Positions 1-4,783 of a stretch of 5,485 nucleotides of DNA are shown piece after piece; positions within the stretch are counted from its first letter, which is position 1; each line of letters opens with the position of its first letter. Under the pieces are notes generated by a model. The model saw nothing but the letters and a program-made list of their open reading frames with translations, was not told the DNA's origin and ran no database searches. Position numbers and translations under genes: made by a program. Source of the DNA: Clostridia bacterium (GTDB lineage: Bacteria; Bacillota; Clostridia; Christensenellales; CAG-917); NCBI GenBank assembly GCA_017507205.1, contig JAFWBH010000074.1, positions 1 through 5,485 on the forward strand. Direction: 5' to 3'.

Positions 1-240
1 GCCCTCAACGCTGTGATACACCTTGATTGGATTTTCAGTGCTGGCATAGTATTCTGCAATTTCTCTTTCCTGCTTTTCAAACTTCTCTCTTGTCATCTTG
101 CAGGCTATGGTTGCAAAGGAGTGGTCAGCAATTGCCACCTCTTCAAGACCTCTGTCCATTGCAGAAAGAATGTTGTCAAGGACACTGCCCTTGCCGTCAC
201 TCTCTTTTGTATGTGTGTGATAATCACCAAAAAATTTCAT
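1..240 (-). CDS. PHP-domain phosphoesterase, N-terminal 80 residues (runs off the window)
   Basis: The visible product starts MKFFGDYHTHTKESDGKGSV. The HxH pair (H8, H10) followed by SDG, then the AIADHS segment (D39, H40) and the VEG near residue 78-80, are the first three metal-ligand motifs of the PHP (polymerase and histidinol phosphatase) superfamily. Its members are di- or trinuclear-metal phosphoesterases in the cytoplasm. The start is the ATG that overlaps the murB stop codon (ATGA, four shared bases), so translation is probably coupled to murB. A GGTGAG just upstream could serve as a weak ribosome site but is very close. PHP genes next to murB are common in Clostridia, usually ahead of rapZ and whiA homologues, which would lie beyond the left edge. 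The substrate cannot be told: histidinol phosphatase, nucleotide or oligoribonucleotide phosphatase are all possible. The family call is firm; the specific function is open. Confidence 0.9.
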   Translation of the reverse strand, partial: MKFFGDYHTHTKESDGKGSVLDNILSAMDRGLEEVAIADHSFATIACKMTREKFEKQEREIAEYYASTENPIKVYHSVEG

Positions 241-1067
241 ATCTCACCAAGTAAAATAAATTCCTTTTTCAACTGCACACCAAATTCCTCATACACCCTC
301 GCTTGTGCAAGGTTAGCAAGATACAAAAAGTCCTCTGCTGTGCCGTCATCTATATTTAAAATAAAGTTGCCGTGAAGCCTAGATATCTCTGCTCCACCCT
401 TTCTTGTGCCTTTAAGTCCAACCCTGTCTATATAATAGCCTGCACTGCGTTCATCATTTCTGAACACACTGCCTGTTGATCTCCCCTTGGGTTGATGAAG
501 TCTTCTGTATGCTCCAAACTCATTTTCAAGGGCAATTGACCTTGATTCAGTCATTCTTTCAAGACGGAGTGACACCTCAATCACCACCCCTTGAAAGCCC
601 TTACGATAACCGAAATTGAAGGGTGGATAAATCTCTGTCAGCTCACAATCGGGATTTAATGTCACAATTTTGTCTATATAAACACCAATTTGTTGTCCGA
701 ATGCTCCTGCATTCATCCTCACCATACCACCAATGGTTGCAGGCACGCCAAGCATAAACTCTATGCCCCCAAGGCCGTGCTGACGAGTCTTTTTTACAAC
801 CTTGCAGGCATAGGCGCCTGCACCTACACGGACTATGTTGTCGTCAATCTCAACCTTGTTGAGCTTCTTAAATGACACCACTTTGTCATAGACAACACCG
901 TCTGGGATCAAGGTGTTTGAGCCACCACCAAGTATGTGTATATCCCCCTGCGACTTGAAAATGTCTGCCACCTCATTGGCTGTCGCTGGAAGCAATATCT
1001 CCTTGACCACGCCCTTGCCACCATAGGTTGTAATGCTTTTTGCAGGCACATTGTAGAGTGTTTCCAT
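237..1067 (-). CDS. murB: UDP-N-acetylenolpyruvoylglucosamine reductase (MurB)
   Basis: This cytoplasmic FAD enzyme reduces UDP-GlcNAc-enolpyruvate with NADPH to UDP-MurNAc, the second committed step of peptidoglycan synthesis. Family motifs occur in order: LGGGSN (46-51, FAD pyrophosphate loop), GIEFMLGVPATIGGMVRMNAGAFG region (101-124), FGYR (152-155), GRSTGSVFRN (195-204), AGYYIDRVGLKG (209-220), GGAEISRLHGNFI (224-236) and a C-terminal KKEF..LGE. By family alignment, the catalytic residues would be R155, S200 and E269, all present. The protein is 276 residues, shorter than the usual ~300. Most of the loss is at the N-terminus, which lacks the first ~20 residues, and the usual TTF(K/R)IGGPA segment reads ITTYGGKG. 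An in-frame TAG lies two codons before the ATG, so no longer start exists in this frame. No Shine-Dalgarno sequence precedes the ATG. The gene has its own promoter about 150 bases upstream and overlaps the PHP gene by four bases. Confidence 0.96.
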   Translation of the reverse strand: METLYNVPAKSITTYGGKGVVKEILLPATANEVADIFKSQGDIHILGGGSNTLIPDGVVYDKVVSFKKLNKVEIDDNIVRVGAGAYACKVVKKTRQHGLGGIEFMLGVPATIGGMVRMNAGAFGQQIGVYIDKIVTLNPDCELTEIYPPFNFGYRKGFQGVVIEVSLRLERMTESRSIALENEFGAYRRLHQPKGRSTGSVFRNDERSAGYYIDRVGLKGTRKGGAEISRLHGNFILNIDDGTAEDFLYLANLAQARVYEEFGVQLKKEFILLGEI

Positions 1068-1151
1068 ACAACACTATACGCTGGGCAATTGTTTTTAGGA
1101 CTTGACTTTAATATAATCTGTCTTATGGGACAATTTTGTCGCACACAACTT

Positions 1152-1198
1152 TCCTTTGTCTTTTAATACATTTTCAAATTGTGGCAGTTGACAAAGGA
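1152..1198 (-). repeat. Inverted repeat in the murB leader (9-bp arms)
   Basis: In the predicted murB transcript the arms read TCCTTTGTC (1198-1190) and GACAAAGGA (1160-1152), a perfect 9-bp complement with a 29-base loop. The downstream arm contains AAAGGA, a Shine-Dalgarno-like word sitting just before two overlapping GTG codons (1146-1142). The upstream arm therefore resembles the anti-Shine-Dalgarno end of 16S rRNA. The first GTG opens a seven-codon frame ending TAA at 1123-1125. A second small dyad, GACAA-AA-TTGTC (1140-1129), could compete for the same TTTGTC. A role as a leader-peptide or attenuation element is inference; the pairing is directly visible. Confidence 0.4.
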
Positions 1199-1216
1199 GA
1201 TTTCTGAGTAGCTTAT

Positions 1217-1245
1217 ATTATATATAAAACAGGGTCAATGCTCAA
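1217..1245 (-). promoter_or_regulatory. Promoter of murB (sigma-70/SigA type)
   Basis: On the minus strand a TTGAGC -35 box (1245-1240), a 17-base spacer and a perfect TATAAT -10 box (1222-1217) form a textbook housekeeping promoter. Transcription would start near 1210 and leave a leader of about 140 bases before the murB ATG. The next gene upstream, uvrC, ends only 66 bases before the -35 box, so murB and the PHP gene can be expressed independently of uvrC. Confidence 0.75.
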
Positions 1246-1269
1246 CAAGAAATTTTGCGATTTTTTCAA

Positions 1270-1287
1270 AACACAACTTGTTGTGTT
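1270..1287 (-). terminator. Hairpin after uvrC; possible weak terminator
   Basis: The arms AACACAAC and GTTGTGTT are separated by two bases and lie 24 bases beyond the uvrC stop codon. As RNA on the uvrC strand the stem would be 7-8 bp with a minimal loop. It is followed only by TTG and then a run of A, not by a good U-tract, so intrinsic termination would be inefficient. It could instead be a protein-binding dyad upstream of the murB promoter, whose -35 box is 25 bases away. Confidence 0.35.
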
Positions 1288-1310
1288 CTCTCCCTTAAGC
1301 CTCCACCTTT

Positions 1311-3140
1311 CTACACATCTTCCTTCTTGGAAAGAAGCTTGTCAAGATCGTCCTTGAGTCTTTGAGCAGATGCTGTTGAAAAGCCGTTTACAGAGGCTAT
1401 TTCCTCAATTGTCGCCTGACGGATATTTTCAACTGAGCCAAACTTTTTGAGAAGGTCGGCAGATTTCTTTTTGCCTATACCCTCAATCTTTGTCAAGGTG
1501 CTTTCACTCATCCTTTTGCCGTGGAGATTCCTGTGATAAGTGATTGCAAATCGGTGTGCCTCATCTCTCACCCTTTGAAGAAGCTGTAGAGCAACTGAAT
1601 CCTTGGGCAATACCACTGCTTTTTTGGGGTCTGTGCCAAGATATACATCCTCATTTCTCTCTGCAAGGGATATGATTTGAAGATCCTGTCTGCCTTGAAG
1701 AGCAAGAACATCGAGGGCATAGCCAAGCTGACCCTTTCCACCATCAACGACAATCAAGTCTGGCGCAGATGAAAAGCTCTCATCTGTTTCCATAGGGTTG
1801 TTGAGCCTTTCAATACGGCGTGTCAAGGTTTCCTTCATTGACGCAAAGTCATTGTTGCCCTCAACAGTCTTGATTTTAAATTTTCTATAGTGTGCTTTTT
1901 TTGGCTCGCCATCCTCAAACACCACCATGCTTGACACCTTGTCAACACCGGAAATGTGCGATATGTCAAAGCACTCAATTCGTCTTGGTAAAATTGGAAG
2001 CGCCAAAACCTCTGCCAGCTGTTTTACTGCTCCCTTTGTGCGTATATCCTTTCTTTCCTCAATGGTGCCATGCTTTTCTAAGGCATCGTGGGCATTGGTA
2101 TGAGCAAGGTCAAGAAGCTGTTTTCTCACTCCCTGCTTTGGCTCCAATATGTGTATTTTTCTGCCAGCCATCTCTGACAACGCTGTTTCAAGAGCAGAGG
2201 CGTCAATGACTCCATCTGTGATGACCTCATCACATACGGGGGCTGTTTTGTTGTAGAATTGATAGAGGTATGATGCCAAATCATCATCAATGCTGTCAAA
2301 GACAGAGTTTTCTGCACCCACCAGCTTTCCACCACGAACGACCAGCATATTGACAGCCGTTTTTATGCCGTTTGTTTCATATGCAAATACGTCAAGATTG
2401 AAGTCCTTTGGCAACGCAGACACCTGCTTTCTGACAAGCTTGTCAAGGACTGCCAGCTTTTCCTTATACTTCAAGGCGACCTCAAAGTTTTCTTCCTCGG
2501 CAAAATGGTGCATCCTCTCTGTCAGCACCCTTTCAACCTCTCTATCATTGCCCTTCAAGAACGACACAACCTTGCTTACTTCCTCGTGATATTCTTCCTT
2601 TGTCACCCTTCCGGAGCATGGAGCAAGGCATCTGTCAAGATGTGCGTTCAAGCAGGGTCTTGATGGCTTTTCCATATCACGATGACAATCACGGACACGA
2701 AATGCTGAATGTATAAGGTCAAAAATATCCTTGATGTTGACAGACTGCATATATGGTCCAAAATATTTTGCTCCGTCATTTTTCAAGGCTCGCACAAGGG
2801 AAATTGTAGGATAATCCTCTTTAAGATTGATGCGAATAAATGGATATGACTTGTCATCCTTCAAGAGAATGTTATATTGAGGTGAGTGCTTCTTGATGAG
2901 GTTGTTTTCTGTCACCAGGGCGTCAACCTCACTGGCACAAATGATGTATCTGAAATCTGCAACGTGATCAAGCATTGCCATAACCTTGACTGTTTTCACA
3001 GAATTATGGAAATACTGACGAAGCCTGTTTTTGAGATTTTTTGCCTTGCCAACATAAATTATGTTGCCCAAATCGTCCAGCATAAAATATACGCCGGGAC
3101 TTTCAGGGACATCCTTCAGCTTTGCTTTAAAGTCAATCAT
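1311..3140 (-). CDS. uvrC: UvrABC excinuclease subunit C
   Basis: UvrC makes the 3' and then the 5' incision around DNA lesions marked by UvrA/UvrB in nucleotide excision repair. The 609-residue length is normal. Domains in order: GIY-YIG nuclease (about 13-92; GVY at 16-18, IYVG at 28-31, likely catalytic Y29, R39, E78, N90); a cysteine cluster C152, C163, C171, C175 with the C-x10-C-x7-C-x3-C spacing expected of the UvrC iron-sulfur site; a UVR/UvrB-interaction helix pair (about 200-236); the RNase H-like 5' nuclease, with the DDH triad visible as D392 in CFDISH, D466 in VVDGGKGQ and H529 in RDEAHR; and a C-terminal tandem helix-hairpin-helix (about 548-604). Nothing essential is missing. 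The first ATG gives the usual MxDFxxKL start. No Shine-Dalgarno sequence is present, and a TATAAT lies only six bases upstream, so the mRNA may be leaderless. Confidence 0.98.
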   Translation of the reverse strand: MIDFKAKLKDVPESPGVYFMLDDLGNIIYVGKAKNLKNRLRQYFHNSVKTVKVMAMLDHVADFRYIICASEVDALVTENNLIKKHSPQYNILLKDDKSYPFIRINLKEDYPTISLVRALKNDGAKYFGPYMQSVNIKDIFDLIHSAFRVRDCHRDMEKPSRPCLNAHLDRCLAPCSGRVTKEEYHEEVSKVVSFLKGNDREVERVLTERMHHFAEEENFEVALKYKEKLAVLDKLVRKQVSALPKDFNLDVFAYETNGIKTAVNMLVVRGGKLVGAENSVFDSIDDDLASYLYQFYNKTAPVCDEVITDGVIDASALETALSEMAGRKIHILEPKQGVRKQLLDLAHTNAHDALEKHGTIEERKDIRTKGAVKQLAEVLALPILPRRIECFDISHISGVDKVSSMVVFEDGEPKKAHYRKFKIKTVEGNNDFASMKETLTRRIERLNNPMETDESFSSAPDLIVVDGGKGQLGYALDVLALQGRQDLQIISLAERNEDVYLGTDPKKAVVLPKDSVALQLLQRVRDEAHRFAITYHRNLHGKRMSESTLTKIEGIGKKKSADLLKKFGSVENIRQATIEEIASVNGFSTASAQRLKDDLDKLLSKKEDV

Positions 3141-3146
3141 AAAATG

Positions 3147-3175
3147 ATTATAACCTAAAAAAGCAAAATAGTAAA
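3147..3175 (-). promoter_or_regulatory. Promoter of uvrC, placed for a leaderless transcript
   Basis: On the minus strand TTTACT (3175-3170), a 17-base spacer and a perfect TATAAT (3152-3147) precede uvrC. The -10 box ends six bases before the ATG, which puts the expected transcription start at or within a base or two of the initiation codon. No SOS/LexA-type box of the Gram-positive kind (GAAC-N4-GTTC) is seen here. Confidence 0.65.
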
Positions 3176-3188
3176 TATCAAATGATAG

Positions 3189-3215
3189 AAATAAGCCGAA
3201 AAATTCGGCTTATTT
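3189..3215 (-). terminator. Strong intrinsic hairpin terminator between the small membrane protein gene and uvrC
   Basis: There is a perfect 12-bp stem (AAATAAGCCGAA / TTCGGCTTATTT) with a three-base loop and a CG-rich core. On the minus strand the 3' arm runs into TTATTTCTATC, a T-rich tail. It lies about 90 bases after the stop codon of the small membrane-protein gene and 14 bases before the uvrC -35 box, so it should insulate uvrC. No plus-strand gene ends here. Confidence 0.75.
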
Positions 3216-3253
3216 GTGTATTAATATTATTTTATAGGCAAAATCCTGCCACC

Positions 3254-3267
3254 ATTTGATATCAAAT
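3254..3267. repeat. Perfect 14-bp palindrome ATTTGATATCAAAT
   Basis: The sequence is self-complementary with no spacer, which suits a dimeric DNA-binding protein better than an RNA hairpin. Nine bases of it (ATATCAAAT) recur exactly at 3175-3183, abutting the uvrC -35 box. Its role is unknown; a chance AT-rich palindrome is possible. Confidence 0.3.
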
Positions 3268-3304
3268 CTCTTCGACTGTGCATTTACTCTTGAAAAGTTA
3301 AGCC

Positions 3305-3466
3305 TTAATTTATTGACCCACAACAGCAATTACCCTCATTTGATGTCAGGGTCAAAGCAAGGAGAATTGCACCCATCACTGCAATTTCTGTTGACGAAAG
3401 TCCACCATCACCTGAAAAGACCAAAAATACTATGAGCAGAAACAAATACCAGTTGTTTTCAAACAT
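3305..3466 (-). CDS. Small two-helix membrane protein with C-terminal CCC motif
   Basis: This is a 53-residue product of no family I recognise. It has two hydrophobic stretches (about residues 5-18 and 27-41) separated by a short SGDGGLSSTE turn, and ends in NEGNCCCGSIN with three consecutive cysteines (47-49). This fits a small hairpin membrane protein whose tail might bind metal or form disulfides; that role is inference. The ATG at 3466 is preferred because GGGGG lies five bases upstream. A longer version from the GTG at 3505 would add 13 unremarkable residues. Support for it being real: clear membrane-protein character, a strong terminator downstream, and a position divergent from an ArsR-type repressor, a common arrangement for a regulated pair. 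No confident promoter was found. Confidence 0.6.
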   Translation of the reverse strand: MFENNWYLFLLIVFLVFSGDGGLSSTEIAVMGAILLALTLTSNEGNCCCGSIN

Positions 3467-3493
3467 ACACGCCCCCAACAGCTTTTTTATCAC

Positions 3494-3555
3494 AATATGC
3501 TCCACTATGCGACAAAGTGATTTGTTTTTTTCAGTTTTTTATATGCTAATATGCT
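3494..3555. promoter_or_regulatory. Candidate operator region: three ATATGCT copies between divergent genes
   Basis: ATATGCT occurs at 3495-3501, 3541-3547 and 3549-3555; two copies are embedded in an identical AATATGCT (3494-3501 and 3548-3555). The last two are tandem with an 8-base period and cover the repressor's -10 box. The first lies in the upstream region of the small membrane-protein gene. They are direct, not inverted, repeats, which is not the classic ArsR operator shape, so operator function is inference. Confidence 0.35.
3544..3552 (+). promoter_or_regulatory. Extended -10 promoter of the ArsR-family gene, placed for a leaderless transcript
   Basis: TGCTAATAT is a TGn-extended -10 element (TAATAT at 3547-3552). 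Exactly six bases separate it from the ATG at 3559. The only -35-like word, TTGTTT at 3522-3527, has a long 19-base spacer, so the extended -10 would carry most of the recognition. No Shine-Dalgarno sequence lies between it and the ATG. Confidence 0.5.
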
Positions 3556-3558
3556 GAT

Positions 3559-3900
3559 ATGGAAACCTTACTTGATTACGAAACAGCAACCTTGGTCAAA
3601 AGCTATCTCCCCAGAAACGCAGTGCTATATTCTCTATCCGAATTTTTTGGTGCATGCGCCGATGCGACACGGACAAAAATCATTTGCGCCCTGTCAATAA
3701 GTGAAATGTGTGTCAGTGATTTGTGTGGACTGCTTTCACTCAATCAAACCACCTGCTCACACCAGCTGAGATATCTTCGTTCAGCAGGAATTGTCAAGCA
3801 AAGACGACAAGGCAAAATCATTTTTTACTCCCTTCAAAACAAAAAAATTGAAGGCGTCATTGAAGCTGGCGCAGAATTTTTGGGATATATCAATCATTAA
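3559..3900 (+). CDS. ArsR/SmtB-family winged-helix transcriptional repressor
   Basis: The 113-residue product has the ArsR-family layout: dimerisation helix (about 20-31), DATRTKIICAL helix (35-45), EMCVSDLC helix (49-56), recognition helix in LNQTTCSHQLRYLRSAG (61-77), and a beta-wing (QRRQGKIIFYSL, 81-92). Such proteins dissociate from DNA when a metal(loid) or other ligand binds. The EMCVSDLC segment matches the E. coli ArsR ELCVCDLC arsenite site, with C51 and C56 kept but the middle Cys replaced by S53. The alpha-5 zinc site of SmtB/CzrA is degenerate: YSLQNKKI stands where YQLQDHHI would be, and F107 takes a metal-ligand His position. Extra cysteines are C33, C43 and C66. The inducer therefore cannot be predicted. 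No transporter, arsC or cad-type gene is adjacent. It probably autoregulates and may control the divergent small membrane protein. The start has no Shine-Dalgarno sequence and a -10 box six bases upstream. Confidence 0.93.
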   Translation: METLLDYETATLVKSYLPRNAVLYSLSEFFGACADATRTKIICALSISEMCVSDLCGLLSLNQTTCSHQLRYLRSAGIVKQRRQGKIIFYSLQNKKIEGVIEAGAEFLGYINH

Positions 3901-3945
3901 AAATCCATCCTCTCTTTAAACATTTTTCAAGGCAGGCTTCCCATT

Positions 3946-3977
3946 AAAAAACAACCCCATGGTTGAGGTTGTTTTTT
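3946..3977 (+). terminator. Bidirectional intrinsic terminator between convergent genes
   Basis: An 11-bp stem, AAAAAACAACC / GGTTGTTTTTT, encloses a ten-base loop, with an alternative shorter CAACC-CCAT-GGTTG pairing inside. On the plus strand it ends in a run of seven T, and on the minus strand in a run of six. It lies 46 bases after the repressor stop codon and 53 bases after the membrane-protein stop codon, so it can serve both transcripts. Confidence 0.8.
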
Positions 3978-4029
3978 TATTGTTTTGATATATTATGATG
4001 TTTATCTCTTAATTTTGCACTTATAGAGC

Positions 4030-4770
4030 TCAATTTGTGTCATTATCGTTGTTTTCTTGATCCTCTGTGTCGACAGTAGATTCGGCCTCGATTTGACAGC
4101 CATTTTCCTCTGGTGCGATATGCTTGGATGCGTCAAATTCATCATCAATTTTGATGTCATCATCAAGTTCAAAGGGGCTTGATTTTCCATCGCCATCGTC
4201 ATCTGCCTCATCGTCCTTAGAGTTCTTTTCAAGACGCTTTCTTATGACCTTTGACACCTTGCTCTTTATGGCTCCATAGACATATCCCATAAGAAAATCT
4301 ATGGCCATAAGGACAACAATACCCACCAGCTCCACTGCCCAGAAAGGCACTTGGTCTATGAGCTTTTCGGATATCATAATAGTGCCTGCCACATAGAAAA
4401 GGAATGCCAACGCAAGACCAATATACACGATTTTTACAGGCACTGAAATATACCACTTGACCTTCTTTTCAATCATAACCCCCGAGATGATTGTCATTGG
4501 TGCAAAGTAGACCACAAAGCCTGAAATAAGCAAAATATCGCCAACTATGGCAAATGCCAAAAGTGACGATACAATGTATGCAGATATGGTTGCAATATAA
4601 TATCTTTGTGTGAGAGGAACAATCAGTGCAATTGAGGCACATATGTAAAGTGCGATTGTGCCATAAGGCACCACAACAGAGAGCCAAACAAGAAGGAGTG
4701 CCATTGCTGTGGAAATTCCACCCAAGGCAACCTCATAAATTATCTCACTGCGTGTCCTCTTTCTTTTCAT
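4030..4770 (-). CDS. Polytopic membrane protein with acidic C-terminal tail, function unknown
   Basis: The 246-residue product begins with a basic MKRKRTRSE. It has about six hydrophobic segments (roughly 14-35, 38-54, 58-77, 79-100, 107-132, 143-167) and then a basic helix (KSKVSKVIRKRLEK, 169-182). The final ~62 residues are hydrophilic, with about 25 Asp/Glu and few positive charges. By the positive-inside rule the N-terminus and the tail should both be cytoplasmic. I do not recognise a named family with certainty. The compact six-helix core resembles substrate-binding S components of ECF transporters and the small membrane proteins that often follow DnaJ-like genes in Clostridia, but no ECF ATPase is nearby. 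It follows the upstream Cys-tail gene by 13 bases, so the two are likely one operon ending at the terminator at 3946-3977. No Shine-Dalgarno sequence precedes the ATG (the spacer reads ACACACCAATCAA). Confidence 0.8.
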   Translation of the reverse strand: MKRKRTRSEIIYEVALGGISTAMALLLVWLSVVVPYGTIALYICASIALIVPLTQRYYIATISAYIVSSLLAFAIVGDILLISGFVVYFAPMTIISGVMIEKKVKWYISVPVKIVYIGLALAFLFYVAGTIMISEKLIDQVPFWAVELVGIVVLMAIDFLMGYVYGAIKSKVSKVIRKRLEKNSKDDEADDDGDGKSSPFELDDDIKIDDEFDASKHIAPEENGCQIEAESTVDTEDQENNDNDTN

Positions 4771-4783
4771 TTGATTGGTGTGT

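Noticed and set aside
13..375. 120-codon plus-strand frame across the PHP/murB boundary
   Set aside because: It lies antisense to two well-recognised genes and its composition is that of a reverse-strand shadow.
908..1144. GTG-started 78-codon minus-strand frame with an AAAGGA upstream
   Set aside because: It overlaps murB in another frame, its sequence looks like out-of-frame translation, and no family resemblance is seen. Only the short leader frame beside it was kept as a speculation.
1188..1219. Perfect TTGACA on the plus strand upstream of a TATATT, as an antisense promoter toward uvrC
   Set aside because: The spacer would be 20 bases, too long for a standard promoter, and the AT-rich -10 belongs to the good minus-strand murB promoter.
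1892..2589. Plus-strand frames of about 100 codons inside uvrC
   Set aside because: They are antisense to conserved UvrC domains with no protein-like motifs or start signals.
3467..3505. GTG at 3505 as start of the small membrane protein
   Set aside because: It adds 13 residues with no ribosome site, whereas the ATG at 3466 has GGGGG five bases upstream.
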